Source: Mercurialis annua (lineage: Eukaryota > Streptophyta > Magnoliopsida > Malpighiales > Euphorbiaceae). Taken from it: a stretch of 64,000 nt of DNA. A program made the position numbers and the translations under genes. The DNA is taken from assembly GCF_937616625.2 (NCBI RefSeq), contig NC_065574.1, forward strand, positions 23,539,001 to 23,603,000, given 5' to 3'. The number at the start of each line of letters is the position of its first letter. The stretch's first letter is position 1. This document shows positions 47,830 through 60,556 of this stretch, piece by piece. Under the pieces are notes generated by a model, which saw only the letters and a program-made list of their open reading frames with translations, did no database searches and was not told where the DNA came from.

Positions 47830-47995
47830 TAGGGGTGAGCATCAGTCGGTTCGGTGCGGTTGTAATTTTTTTGGTTTTTTTGGTTTTCAGTTTGGGAAAT
47901 CTCAATCCAAACCGTTCTTTATTTAACGAAACACCAAAGTTTTTTTAACCGAAAAACTTCAGTCGGTTCGGTTCGGTCTCCATAATTTTTATAGG
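47830..47995. repeat. hAT-like terminus fragment
   Basis: TAGGGGTGAGCATCAGTCGG followed by repeated CGGTTCGG motifs is the usual start of non-autonomous hAT-type elements in plants. The matching inverted end is not visible nearby, so this is a remnant. Confidence 0.45.
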
Positions 47996-48097
47996 TGTGG
48001 GTTTTTAAAAGCCCATAAAAAAAGTTAAAGTAATAAAAAAATGAAATAAAGCCTATAATTTTTAATAAAAAGTTAAAGTAAAGCCCATAAATTCAAA

Positions 48098-48910
48098 CTT
48101 CTCTTTATTGTCCATAGAGTCGATGCAACATATCTGGTCAATATATATAGATAATTGTAGGGTACAAATTGTAGTTTGTTACCCCATGGATGATGGGATG
48201 ACGTTCCCTGCGTCCTGTATAATAAAGAAGGGGGGGAGGGGTTAATCCATATCTTGATGTGCTCCTACACTTTGCATGATAAGAAGGTAGAAGTAGGGAT
48301 AGAAGTTTAATGCATGCTTATAAAGAGAAGTTTAATGAATGTTTTCCATGCTTACCTGTAGTAATAAGAAATTAATTAGCTAGTCCATAGAATTGAATGC
48401 AACATATCTGGTTGATATCTATAGATATCTTGTAGAGTACTACCGAGTATTTAATACTGTAGTTTGTTACCCTATGGATGATGGGATGTTCCCTTCGTCC
48501 CATATTATTAAGAAGGTGGGTTAATCTATTAGAAGTCAACCTCTTCTCTATAATTCTCTCTACTTATAGAGAATTATCTAGAACCTTCTATCCTAAAGTT
48601 ATTAGGATTATGAAAGAAATAGGTGGACCAATCAAGAAAGACCTAGAATTTTACTACCACCGCCATATGATGGCTATGCCTATATATAAAAGGTGGTTCT
48701 TCCATTTTATATGAATGAGAGAAAAAAGTGGGTGTGTGTAGTGTTAGTGGAGTCTTGGTATACGTGAGTGTGCAAGAGTAGTGTATAAATTACTCTTTAG
48801 TATAAAATATAATAATTGTGTTCAATTGAGTCCTCCTAAATCTCTATCGTAATCCATATCTGTGATGTGCCCCTACACTTTGCATGATTAGAAGGTACGT
48901 AGAAGTAGGA
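48098..48910. repeat. Local duplication, second copy split by a solo LTR
   Basis: The block at about 48113-48300 (GCAACATATCTGGT, GTTTGTTACCCCATGGATGA, CTACACTTTGCATGAT) recurs at 48385-48526 and, after the insertion, 48850-48905. The first copy shows the uninterrupted order. Confidence 0.7.
48527..48849 (+). mobile_element. 323-bp solo LTR (copia-like), TSD TAATC
   Basis: It is flanked by TAATC at 48522-48526 and 48850-48854, and the uninterrupted copy at 48245 shows the empty site. It opens TATTAGAAGTCAACC and closes AATCTCTATCG, so the usual TG...CA ends appear to be changed to TA...CG. A TATA-like CCTATATATAAAAGG near 48680 is consistent with an LTR promoter. The ORF 48478-48714 is incidental. 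Confidence 0.7.
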
Positions 48911-49260
48911 AGGGACAGATGTCAGAAGGAAAGTGAAATACTAAAATTATTTGTGTTTGGAAACTTGATATAATTGGAAAGGAAGATATCAAGCAATATA
49001 ATGCAGATATGTATTGAAATCATGGAGCAAACTATTATGTGTAAATTTAATCAGATTTAAAAGTATACATATCTATACGTAATTCACCTTCCAAAGCAGT
49101 TGTTATTTGTTTTCACAAAAAACTATTATCACCATAGAAATTAGTCTTTCACCCTCTCAGGTCTCAAGTATTGTCCATAATAAATATTAGGAGGTAATTA
49201 TTTCCCGTTGAATTCATTAGAAATGAGGATGCAGAGAACTGATAAGATATCTTTCGATAA

Positions 49261-49730
49261 TTAATCCTAATCCCTAACCTTAATACCAAACCCTAATACT
49301 AATTCTAACCCTAAACCCTAATAATAAACCTCGGTATTATAAACCTAATCCAATACCATTATACCATAACCCTAATCCTGAACCCTAATTAACCTAGCGG
49401 TAATATTAATCCCTGATGCTCTAATTAGTAGGTAGATGGAGTTATATTTGTTTTTTTAAGTAATGTAAAATGACATGTGGCATTCATGCAAGAAATTAAT
49501 ATTGCGTTTTAATCATTCTATTTTAAAATCGATTGAGCTTGTTTCAATCAATTATGATGTTTTGTTTATTCGTAAACTCTTTTCCATTTTATCCGTAGTA
49601 TCGGGTCTTGGTTTTAGGACTAGGGATTAGTATTAAGGTCTGCGATTAGAATTAGGGTCTTGTATCAGGGGTTGTGTTGATGAGTAGGGTTAGGGTTTAT
49701 GACTTTCGAGTAGGGTTTAGATTAATCAGA
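49261..49730. repeat. Telomere-like degenerate repeats in inverted arms
   Basis: 49261-49400 is rich in CCCTAA/CCCTAAT variants; 49600-49730 is rich in TTAGGG/TAGGGTTTA variants on the same strand. The two arms are therefore inverted relative to each other, around a spacer without the motif. A short TTAGGGTTT block also occurs at 50470. Units are irregular, so this is not an intact telomeric array. Confidence 0.65.
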
Positions 49731-49754
49731 CAAGAAATAGTTTATAGTTTATTT

Positions 49755-50534
49755 GGAGAAAATAGTTAATTTATAAATCAATACATACATTTTACTTATA
49801 TTGAAAATAAATAATTATAAACCATGTCCATGTCCATGTCCATGTCTTTTAAAATAAGTTCATCTAATATGGGCGCATTAGTTGTACAAGGTAAACAAAG
49901 AAAGTCCCCTCTATATGGAGTTTAGGATGCAATTGGCGATTCCAATGTGCCTATGCACACGTAGCAGCTTCAAGGAAGCTGTAGGTATTCGAGTAAGTAA
50001 TAAACCATTGCTCAATAATTAAACATATGTTTTACCTAATCTGAAAGTAAATAATAGTAATCATCAGAATCATCTTTTATTACTCACATATGGAAGAACT
50101 ATTACAAAAGGCTTTTAAAGACAGCGATTAGTCCGTAACATAAAATAGTGAAAGCTAAACAAATTGTTAAGTGAATATAATAATATATTGTAACATTCAT
50201 TCAAATTTTAATTTACAATCTAAATAGAGTTTAATTTTAATTTACAGTTAAACTGTATATATTTTTCGAATAAAAAACACGATATCCGCCTGATAAATGT
50301 TAAACTAGAAAATGACTAAACGAGTGAAAATGATTATCACATAATAACAGGATAGCAAGTGTATATCCATTTCAAATCCGAGCCTCTTTATCAATAGCGA
50401 CCAGCTGTTTATTACATTTCTATTAATAAGAAACTTCTAACTAATTAATTTCAGGGTTATAGTATAAGGTTAGGGTTTATCTGTTTAGTATCAAGGTGTA
50501 TAATAACAGTGTTGATGATAAACATTAACTCCAA
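49755..50534. other. AT-rich region with a partial dispersed repeat
   Basis: 49785-49995 carries part of the dispersed repeat (CCATGTCCATGTCCATGTCT, then GTAGCAGCTTCAAGGAAGCT and GTATTCGAGTAAG). The rest is AT-rich without genes. Confidence 0.5.
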
Positions 50535-50935
50535 AATTCAGATTATGGGTAGTGGCTCCGCTCCTATTTAATACAATATGGCAAGTGACTCTAAACAAGC
50601 CGTCTACAAACTGCAATAATCATTAATATGATCCAAAGACTAGTTCAGTCATAGATCTTCTAGTATTAATACGTCAATGGAAATTTCAAGACTATGGGTT
50701 TCGTCAAGTATAGTGTCCACTGGTTCTCTGCATGACCATTTATAATGATTCAATGCGTTTAAAAATTAATGCTTATCAGAGAAATAGTGGAGACTATGGA
50801 GTAGTACTATATTCATCTACAACGGGGGATCATTGCGTTGAAAATACATATTTCATGATACATACGCATTTAACGCGTATATTAATAGGATAAACAATGG
50901 ATATAATTATTAATATGCAAATATTTGTTCTTTTT
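50535..50935. repeat. Isolated copy of the SINA-element terminus
   Basis: Colinear with the ends of the 40517-42704 element (GTGGCTCCGCTCCTATTTAA, TCATAGATCTTCTAGTA, then sequence like 42290-42490 in reverse). A partial mate may lie near 49210-49240 (GAATTCATTAGAAATGAGG, ATGCAGAGAAC). Confidence 0.6.
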
Positions 50936-51837
50936 TTTAAATAAAATCTATTGTCTACTGCAGTGTTGTTATTTCATAGATCGGCGAATTTTTGTTTTAC
51001 TTGAATTTGTGAAGCGGTGGTTTAAATCCAACGGATTTCTATATTAATATGAATCGACTTCGAATTAACTGCTATCCACATCGAGAGTCTCATCCATGGA
51101 AACACTCATACATTTTCCCTGCCCAAGAATTAATAAACCATTAGATTTAAACTCTAGGAAGTGCATTAATGTTCCTTCTCTCAAATCTCATCCGTCAATT
51201 GAAATTCTTGGAAAGGGATGAAGTAGACGCTGGAAATTGATAAATTTATTGTCTACTCTAGTATTTTTTTTTAAATTCTCATCCATCAGTTGAAATTTTT
51301 TGATGGATATTAAATATATGAACTTGATTTATAAATATATTACAAACTCTAATAATAAACTATCCTTTTACAAAAAAAAAATACACTATCAACACACCAA
51401 AAATATTTAATGTTTTCATCAATAAATATAACGAACAGTTGTCGCAATTGATAAAAATAAAACACGATCTGATTTATTACTATATTTACTAACACGAAAC
51501 ATGCTGTGATGAGTGTATGCAGTGACGAAGATCAAGAAACTACAGAAGAATAGACGATGATGATAAAAAGAAAATATAAGGATTTTTTTTATAATTATGG
51601 TTCTAATCTGAAACGGTACCAATCTTTTATACTACCTTATATGAAAATGATAGTTTTGGCACATTCTCTGACTAACGTTCGACCTGACTGGAATATTACA
51701 AAATATTCTTATAACTCATTCATATATCCGTAGATATTTGATATACTTCAACAGTTACATTCCTGCATAACCTTCTAAATACGATTATATCAACATGTTT
51801 GCCTTTACCTCAAACATGTCATAATTTTGATTTACAG
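50936..51837. other. AT-rich intergenic region
   Basis: No gene or clear repeat. The ORF 51419-51622 has no recognisable motif. Confidence 0.5.
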
Positions 51838-52020
51838 ATACCTCTGGAATATCAATAGGATTAACCTGTTATCAAAATTTCAATAAGGTGCCTTAGACAT
51901 ATATATTAGTTAAATATCATAAACAAGAGTGTGGAAACTATCGATACTAAATTACAAATATCATCCTATTGACCTGTCTATGGAATTTCAGAAGAATCTT
52001 ATACTAACTCGGTCAGAAAT
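51838..52020. repeat. Dispersed repeat segment
   Basis: Direct-orientation match to 44150-44350, sharing ATCAATA-GATTAACCTG, TTAAATATCATAAACAAGAG and AGAATCTTATACTAA blocks. Confidence 0.65.
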
Positions 52021-52312
52021 TTATTCATAATAATCCAGATAATAAAAAAATAAACAAATATACAGCATATGCTGTAGATATCCAGTAGGTATTTGACATA
52101 TTTTTGTACATAAAATTCATCGTTCCCTGCTTTAACAAATCATATTCGGTTCAACGAGTTTGTCGAAATGAGTTACCTATAAAAGAAAAACTGTAGTATT
52201 TAGAAGGTTAAGTTTCTTTGTTGCCTTTAGGATAAGATTGACTAATCTACATATAGTTAGCTTTTATCAACACAAAATGCACATTGTTCTCTTACTATTG
52301 TAGGGCATCTCC

Positions 52313-54075
52313 AACCCTTGTCACCTAATTTAGATTAGGTGACAAGTGAACTCCAAATAGTCACATAATATTAATTATCCCTCTCTCATTAAAATAGGTG
52401 ACTTCCTATTTAGAGTCACCTATTTACTAATTATTATTTTAATATTTGGTTAAATTACAATTTTGATTCTAGTAGTTTTTTTTAATTCTACACATTTATA
52501 ATTAAAGACATAAATATATATGAATATTATTTATTTATAATATTATAGAATAATTTTACACATGAGAATACTAATATTTAAAATCATTTATTTTTTCATA
52601 CATTATTAAAATTAAGATAAATATATTATATAAATAATTTTATGAGATAATAATTTCAAAGTAGACGATATATAGCCTAGAAACGATACGGTAAAACATA
52701 AAAACATTACATAAATAATTCTACGATACGGTAACATAAAACATTACATAAATTAGACGATTGCGTGGAAACGAAACATACTATGACATTACACAATAAC
52801 GAAATAGAACAAGTTTTACATCAATAATCTGGTAGGTCAGTATCAGATCTGCCAACATTAGTAAAATAGTCATTGAAATTATTTACTCCAGAAGACGATT
52901 GATGATGTTGAGCTCTTTTATGAACTACACGCCTACGTTCGGCTTCCTAAAACGCTCGCATATATGGATCAACAATTGAATTCAAATCCACCATTAAGAT
53001 TTTATTTTCTTCTTTAAACTCTCTTAAGGCTAAATTTTTGGACTTATATTCCATTTGCTTATCTCTGCCTGACTGATTATTCTTCATCATCTCCATTAAA
53101 TGTTTATTATCTTCCTTGATGGAGTTGATGACCCTTTAAACTTCTTCATCTTTTTTTATTTTCATCTTGGATTATTTCAATCCGTGGATAGGTCGTTCAG
53201 CTGTACCTGCATCACCATCATCATTTAAATTCATTAAAAAAATTGACAAACCTGGGGATGATCCCTTAGGAGAATCAGGTATAGGATTTTCCGACTCTGA
53301 TGACACAAAGTTTGCACTATTCCTGGTATTATTTTTAAACTTCTCAAAATCTTTCATCATATTCCAAACATGATCAAATTTAAACCTTTCTTGTAGAGGG
53401 GATCTTGCGCGTGTAATATTTTGGCTTGAGACAACTGCAAGTTATTGTAAATATCAAATTAATAATTTAAAAAGTGGAATTAAAATATATAATATCTAAT
53501 ATCTAATACTCACAATATCTTCATTCGATGCTCCACTAGGCTTCAACATCTCAATCTGTCTCATACATCCATTTAATTTTCTTATAGCTTTCGCAATGGT
53601 ACAAATGCGAGCACTCACCGATCTTTCATTGTCATACTCCCAGGTGTTATCCTTGCACCATTATATGCTTCTTGAACCCGACGCTAGAAAGAAGTTGAAT
53701 TTTGTTGAACACCTATAACAAAATCTTGAGAAATTTCCATATACAGTTGGCATAATTGAATATCTTCATTAACAATATACCCAGGAGATCGAGACATTTT
53801 CGTAATGAAATTAGGATTATAATAAGAAATTTGAGATTCGTAATGATTGATTATAAATGAGATAGAAATGTTTTTGGTGGATTGGAGAACTATAAACTCT
53901 TCTACTATAAATAATAATTATTATAAATAATAATTGAACTAATATGTAACAAAATTAAGTTTGTGGGTATAATTGATAAAAGTGTATAAATGTTAAAGTA
54001 AAAAAAAATGATTAAAATATTAAAGATAAAAAGAATCTTCTTTTTGGTGTAGGAAAAGGCGAGTTTGGGTTGGAG
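52313..54075 (-). mobile_element. PIF/Harbinger-like element remnant
   Basis: The left end GGGCATCTCCAACCC resembles PIF/Harbinger termini and is followed by a near-perfect hairpin at 52321-52344 (GTCACCTAAT...ATTAGGTGAC). The right end around 54062-54075 (GGGTTGGAGTG) is a weaker inverse match. Inside is a decayed ORF1-type gene but no DDE transposase, so the element is non-autonomous. The three-base target duplication cannot be confirmed. Confidence 0.5.
52821..53797 (-). pseudogene. Harbinger ORF1-type (NAM-associated C-terminal-like) gene
   Basis: Starts at Met 53797 (MSRSPGYIVNEDIQLCQLYM, then SQDFVIGVQQNSTSF). It continues through a region with frame changes to ICTIAKAIRKLNGCMRQIEM and KPSGASNEDI, a probable intron near 53455-53515, RFKFDHVWNMMKDFEKFKNN, and a Lys/Glu-rich tail ending at 52821. 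The order matches the Myb-like plus NAM-associated C-terminal proteins encoded beside PIF/Harbinger transposases, where they help bind DNA. Breaks include TAG after STSF (a Trp position) and stops near 53165 and 53135. Family assignment rests on eye-matched motifs. Confidence 0.55.
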
Positions 54076-54109
54076 TGAATTTGATGACAAATCACCTAAT
54101 TAATATCTG

Positions 54110-54480
54110 ATGATGAAAACATGGATTACCGCAATCGGACGCCGGGAACGTAGACATTTGTTATCTGGGCGACATCCTTCGAATATGTAGTAGATTTCAT
54201 CGTAACTGTACTAACGCAAGACCTTTAACGTAGTTTTCGCCGTGTTTGGAAGACGAATCTGGGTAGGATGTCTCCATGAAAGCTGTAGGAACTCGAGTCA
54301 GCTTTCCACAGACGTTCGATCATACCCATCGGATGCCGGAAACACGAATTTTCGCATAAAGAGAGCTAGGCATGTCTTTTACTATAATAAACTATTTCTA
54401 GTCTTTTACTATAATAAACTATTTCATGTCTTTGCCAAATATACCCAAATATATCCGAATTTTCTGTCTCCGTGAAAGCG
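54110..54480. repeat. Dispersed repeat family, fourth locus
   Basis: CAATCGGACGCCGGGAACG at 54133, then CTGTAGGAACTCGAGTCAGC, CAGACGTTCGATCA and CGGATGCCGGAAACACGAAT at 54330, in the same order as at 47680-47760. It also contains a short direct repeat TCTTTTACTATAATAAACTA near 54375-54420. ORFs here are incidental. Confidence 0.6.
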
Positions 54481-55884
54481 TAGATATTGGAGTGAAAACA
54501 AAATGGATATAGACGGAAACAGGCGGATTTAGAATTGTATCTACGTGTTATTACATGTATTGTCTGCTGGGCCGCCGAAAGTCTTCTTATCTTGGCAGGT
54601 GAGAAAGCATGATGACACACACCACCGCTTCATAAATTCATGTAAAACAAACAAATCACCGCTCTAGACTCTATGAAAACACAACAGTATTGTTGAAAAT
54701 TTATAATCTATTGGCCACAATGTTTATATATAATAGATATTATTTTCGGTACGATACATCGTAGGTACGATACATTATCATGCTGATTACATATCATCGA
54801 GTAAGGAATGGAATTAATTTCACATTTCGATACCAAGGAAAATCTACATTTTAGAAGCACATTCCGAGGTGCCCTCTGCTTGAAAACCTTGGTACCTGGA
54901 AGAAGGCAAAGTTCAATCTATCAAAGTACGAAATACTTAATTCCAGGAGTCTTCAATTAATTGGTTTGTTATAATTTTAGATATGAAGATAGATGTAAAG
55001 GCCGGGACTCAGGATTAGTTTTTTTGGAAAGAAGTTTTTAACTATATCTGTATATTAAAAAATACAATGATGTCTTATGAATACCTTGTTATTCAATTCG
55101 GGACATTTCTATAAAAAAAACATTTTGTCGAAATTGATAAATGTAAAAAAGGATAAGGATATATATCAGGTACACGTCGGATATCTTGTAGATACATCTT
55201 TAATTGATGAGATAGGACTTCCGGACAAGAGGATATGTCATAAATAACAGTATCACTTGTCACTGTACCATGTCCTCTAGAAACTGAAGTAATATTAAAC
55301 AGTAGTATTATTTTTGAAAACACATTTATTTATATAGAGGAGGGGGGGTCTTAATGAGTAACTGGTTAGATTAAGATACAAAGGTTATCTTGTGCATTTG
55401 TGCCATTTCAATGATTTCATACTCTATATGTGCCAATACTCTTTACATGAACTTAATAAAATCAATCAACGTACAAATCTGTTTTAATTGTAAATTAAAA
55501 TTGGGTTAATTCGTTCAACAATTTTGATTATGACATTCCATAGGGATATATACGCAACAGTAGTATGTGATGATATCAGGCTGATAAATGTTAAACTAGA
55601 ATTTGAGTGAAACAGATTATCACATTATAATTCGCGACTCTTGGTATGGATGCCTGGATGGGCATAAATAACTGGGCATCTTTTCGGTGGTTTCTTATTT
55701 GTATTCCTAATCTAATATAGTACAACAATGACATTGACTTTTTTTATATGTTTTAGCTTATTCATACAATTAATAAGTACAAAAACATATTCTAAGGATA
55801 ACAAACTACTATAATATTAAACCTATTATGGGGTCCTAAACTAGCACCCTCTATCCAATATCAAAAGTCCGGTGGAGATTCAGA
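54481..55884. other. AT-rich intergenic region
   Basis: No gene recognised; the ORF 55093-55323 lacks any family motif. Ends at the LTR start. Confidence 0.5.
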
Positions 55885-58800
55885 TGTCACGACCCAATTT
55901 CATGGATCGCTACCGGCGTTAGGGTATGGGTATGGTCGTACCAAAACCCGTAGCAAGCCTCGCGGATAACCTTATATACAAATAAACCTGCAAGAAAACC
56001 ACTGCTCGGGGGCAACCGAGACTCTAACCTAAGTCTAGCAGTTTATACAACAGTTCTAATATCATAAGTTGATAGTACTCTGAAACTACGAAACAATGCC
56101 TCATACATATATAAATAATCCAATGTAACATGCCAAAGTATAATAAAATAAAAGTCGTACCAATACGAAAACCAAAGTATATCAGACAAACGATACTAGT
56201 TCTGCTGCGGTCTAAGAGTAAAACAGTTTACTAGTCTAATAACATAAAAAGACCCTCGAGGAATCAAAGAATCGGAGATGACCAACGCGTTCAAAATGAT
56301 AAGCTTGGAAAAATTTGGAAAACAACGAGGTCAAATATACTGAGATGGGTTCATAATGCTATTTACATTTATTAAGTTTAAAACCCTTACAACAAATCCT
56401 TTTCTACTAATATATATTCGATTATGGAAATACAGTATTGAAATGAAATCCCAAAGTAATATCCCAAAGTATTATCCAAAGTAGATGGGAACAAATCCAC
56501 ATCGATTTCCAAAGTAGGCCAGACATTGGTAAGCCAATCCCAACGTACGTACTAGTGCACACAGTATCGATACTCGCCTATCGAGTAGCTCGTTTCAATC
56601 CAGATTCACAATCATTTAAAACAGTTTATAAACATTTGATATACTAAAATAACTTGCGGTACTTAATAAAGCGGTAAATAACACTACAAACTCACTGCTT
56701 GCTTATCCACGTGAATCTTGGCAAACAGCTAACCCTGCGTAGACTCTGAAGCACGAGCAGTCGACGGGTCTGAAACATAATATAAGTTAAAATCCGAACA
56801 ACCCCTAACTTTATGAATACTAGACACCACGTAGGACTAGCATCTCAACACAACCAAAGTACAACCAAGGTAATCAAAGTATAACCAATGTATCACCAAG
56901 TATTCCATTCAAACCCAATAACAAGTTATGCAAATTAGGCTTAGATGAGTTCTAATCTTTAAAACAAAACCAAATTCCTTTAATAACTTAATTACTTTAT
57001 TTAAAATCAAAAGATTTCCCAAGGTAGTTTGTTAGACTTAACTGCAGTATAGCTCATCATCACATGTCAGGCGACACAATTCTAACCCGACTCAACCATA
57101 ATCCAAAGTGAAAACCAAAGTCTTAAATCAATCTTTAAATAAAACCCAAGTCGAAATAAGAACTCATTTCCTAACTTAACAATACAAAAAACATAGAAAG
57201 CAACAAAACCAAATACGCTTGCCAACACTTGGCAAGTGACACCCAAGGTACACTTAAATATATCACCTTAAATAGAATAAATAAGATTCAACTTCTTTCA
57301 AGTATCAACTTGAAACTAAAATAACTTAACTAAACATAATACAACAATCTTGCACCTTACATGCCTTTAATCAATTACTTAACTCATGTTAACCACAACC
57401 TAGAATAAGACTAACATCCTTTTAATATGTTTAAACCACTTTTTAAACATAGTTTCCAGCCTCTTATATTTAATAAAAACCATCTTAAATATGCCTTAAA
57501 CATTGGTTAACCATTTAATCCAACCTCACCCAAAGTAGCATCAGAATTACTTAAAATTAACCTTAAAGTAATTTCAAGCAATATAAGTCATTTCAAAACA
57601 ACAATTTAATCTTTATAAAACGTTAATTAACCTACGATTTAACCTTAGCCAAATTATCACAAACCACCCAATGTATTAGTTGCTAGTTATCAACCTATTT
57701 ACCTTTCAAAGGAGATTTCCAGCTTTTAGCCTATAGTTCAAAACATAATTTAACTCAACAATATTAACCAATTAATAGTACTATGGTCATGTTTGGTTCA
57801 TGGAATAGGTGCGGAATGGAATAGCTATTCCGTATAGAATGAAAATTCTTTGCTTTGGTTCATGGAATAGGTATTCCACGGAATTGCTATTCCGTGATTT
57901 TGTGGAATAAGTACTCCTCTCAAAAATTAAAGAATGGCTATTCCATTCCTTATGGAATAACTATTCTATTCCATGCTATTCCATTCCATGAACCAAACAT
58001 GGCCTATGTCATAAACACAATTCCTTCAACCCACCCAATGTATTGATTAACATCTACCACCTATGATTCATTTACTCAAAGATTTCCAGATTTTAATAAA
58101 ATTTTAAAACAGAATACTCAATCCATAAACACTAACAATTTGATTAATCCTTCGATTATAACGATTACTCCAAAACATCCATGGTACAAACACCAAACAC
58201 AAGCTAATTACAACATAGTATGATTATTTACAGATTTCAAAACATAGAATTACCGAAATCATAAGCCAATCACCCAAGGTATAGATTCAATTCAAAACCT
58301 AACAAACTCTACACATCAATTCAAGGGATTACAACCACTAACCTTTTGGAATGGATTAAGAACGGTTTAAAAGAGAAAACCCAGGAATTATATAATCCAA
58401 ATCAGCCTATAAACGAACAACAACCCAAAGCTAATGATTAGACAACCCTAAGATAGATAAAACATGAATTAAACCTTAAAAGAATGGTGAAAATACTTAC
58501 TAATGAACACAATAGGCTTAGGGATAGGTAGTAGATGATAATCTGAGTGCTAGAGCCGTTTTAGGGTTTCTAAGAATGTTGAGAAAAGTTTTTAGGTCGA
58601 ATTAGGATGCTATTTACAGAAAAACACTTTCTGCCAGCGCACGCATCGCGCCCGCCACACATGTATTGTACCCGCGATACACAAGTCGCGCCCGCGACAT
58701 AGGAAGAACGCGGCTGCGATATCCTACTGCCTACGATGAAAAATTTGATTTTTGAAAATGAAATCAAAACCGCTCCAAACTCCGAGACTACTCCCAATGC

Positions 58801-58928
58801 ATCTTAAAACATATATAAAAAGGTTTGGAACCTTCGAACCACGATTCTAAGTGGCCGAACCACTCAAACGGACCCCAAAGTACCCTTTAGGCTTAACGGA
58901 ACTAGTCGGAAAAATACGGGGTGTTACA
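55885..58928 (-). repeat. 3' LTR of the chromovirus
   Basis: Plus-strand ends are TGTCACGACCC and GGGTGTTACA, 3044 bp; the family is that of 7454-8780 and 12487-15776. A MITE sits inside at 57785-58004. Near its start in element orientation (58625-58740) is a weaker GC-rich hairpin-like block with CGCGCCCGC and GTACCCGCGATAC. Confidence 0.88.
57785..58004. mobile_element. MITE inserted in the chromovirus LTR
   Basis: A 220-bp element with inverted ends GGTCATGTTTGGTTCATGG and GGCCATGTTTGGTTCATGG (right end reversed), then repeated GGAATAG/CTATTCC motifs, flanked by TAT on both sides. Ends and a 3-bp duplication suggest a Tourist-like (PIF/Harbinger) MITE. The ORF 57855-58046 is incidental. 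Confidence 0.75.
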
Positions 58929-58942
58929 TTCTCCCCAACTTA
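58929..58942 (-). other. Polypurine tract of the chromovirus
   Basis: Minus strand AAGTTGGGGAGAA directly before the LTR start TGTAACACCCC. Confidence 0.75.
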
Positions 58943-59116
58943 AAAACAAAATCGTCCTCGATTTTACAACAACGAAACTAAGCAATAACTCACATAGACA
59001 ACCAAAGTAATAGACATAGCACAAACCAAAGTATTAAATACCAACGTAACACATAAAACAAACAGTAAACCCAAAGTACTAACATAGCATAAAAGCAATA
59101 ACAAATCCAACGTACC

Positions 59117-60556
59117 TCAAGGAAAGAGGAAAGGATAACGGTTCCTCATATCGGACTCCGTCTCCCAAGTGCACTCTTCTACAGAGTGATTCTGCCACAG
59201 AACCTTGACCATCGGAATCTCCTTATTCCGCAACTTACGCACCTGCGTATCAACAACCTCAATAGGCTGCTCCTCATAAGACAACTCTTGGTCAATCTCA
59301 ACACTTTGTGGCACAATCACTTGAGAAGGATCAGAAACGCACTTCTGCAACATCGAAATATGGAACACTGGATGCACCAACGACATATCTGGCGGCAACG
59401 CCAAATGATAAGCAACTACTCCAACTCTCTTTATGATCTCGTACGGACCAACGAACCTCGGTGCTAACTTCCCCTTAATACCAAAATGCACAAAGCCCTT
59501 CATAGGCGAAATCCGAATAAACACATAGTCGCCAACCTGAAACTCAAAATCCTTCCGCTTAAGATCAACATAACTCTTGTGCCGACTAAAAGCAGTCTCA
59601 AGCCTACGCTTGATCAAAAGTACCTTCTCAGAGGTAATCTGGATGATATCTGCTACATAAAGTTTACGCTCGCTGACCTCTTCCCAACAGATAGGAGATC
59701 GACATTTGCGCCCATACAAAGCCTCAAAAGGTGCCATCTCAATACTAGCATGATAACTGTTGTTGTAAGAAAACTCAATCAAAGGCAAATGAGTATCCCA
59801 GCTATCTTGAAAATCTAGCACGCACATCCTAAGCACATCCTCTAAAGTCTGAATCGTCCTCTCAGACTGACCGTCATTCTGAGGATGAAACGCGGTACTG
59901 AAATTCAACTTCGAACCCAAAGATTCCTGCAATGCCTTCAGAAACCGAGAGGTGAAAATTGAACCTCTGTCCGAAACTATCAACACTTTTACACCATGGA
60001 GACTAACAATCTGATCGATGTACAACTATGCCAACTTGGAAGCTTGATAAGTAACCTTAATCGGTAAGAAGTGAGTTGACTTGGTCAAACGTTCAACAAT
60101 AACCCAAATCGAGTCATACCCCTTCTGGGTACGCGGTAAACCAACCACAAAGTCCATAGCGATATGCTCCCATTTCCACTCTGGAATAGGTAGCGGCTGC
60201 AAATCCAAACGGTCTCTGATGTTCCAACTTTAAGTCAAACACTTAGACACAAACTCTGCAACATCCTTTTTCATCCCGCTCCACCAGTACGTACCCTTGA
60301 GATCATGATACATCTTGGTAGAACCCGGATGAACACTGTAAGCTGACTTGTGTGCTTCCTCCAGAATCTGGTCTCTCAAACCATCCGAATCCGGAACAAA
60401 TAGTCGAGAACTGTACATGAGAACTCCATCCACCAGAACAAACTCAGAATTCCCATCCAAATGCATCTCACCCATAATCCGTTTCAATTGTGGATCCTCA
60501 GCTTGTGAAGCTTTGATCCTATCAATCAAAACCGGTTGCACTTGCAACTGTGCCAA
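59117..60556 (-). pseudogene. Ty3 integrase with chromodomain
   Basis: The zinc-binding N part is at 60230-60556 (HKSAYSVHPGSTKMYHDLKG, SKCLT). The catalytic core has Asp in HIAMDFVVGLP, Asp in VSDRGSIFTS and Glu in NDGQSERTIQTLED. A GPYEIIKRVG segment and the chromodomain (VRKLRNKEIPMVKVLWQN, VEECTWETESDM) end at 59117. Integrase joins element DNA to the chromosome, and the chromodomain directs it to marked chromatin. Frame breaks lie between 60208 and 60230 and at a TAG at 60026-60028 (a Gln position in the family). All catalytic residues are otherwise visible. Confidence 0.9.

Noticed and set aside
49261..49400. True telomere
   Set aside because: Units are irregular and the block is flanked by ordinary sequence on both sides.
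55093..55323. 76-residue minus ORF
   Set aside because: No motif, no neighbour, AT-rich context.
59186..59818. Plus-strand ORFs over the integrase
   Set aside because: Shadows of the minus-strand pol.
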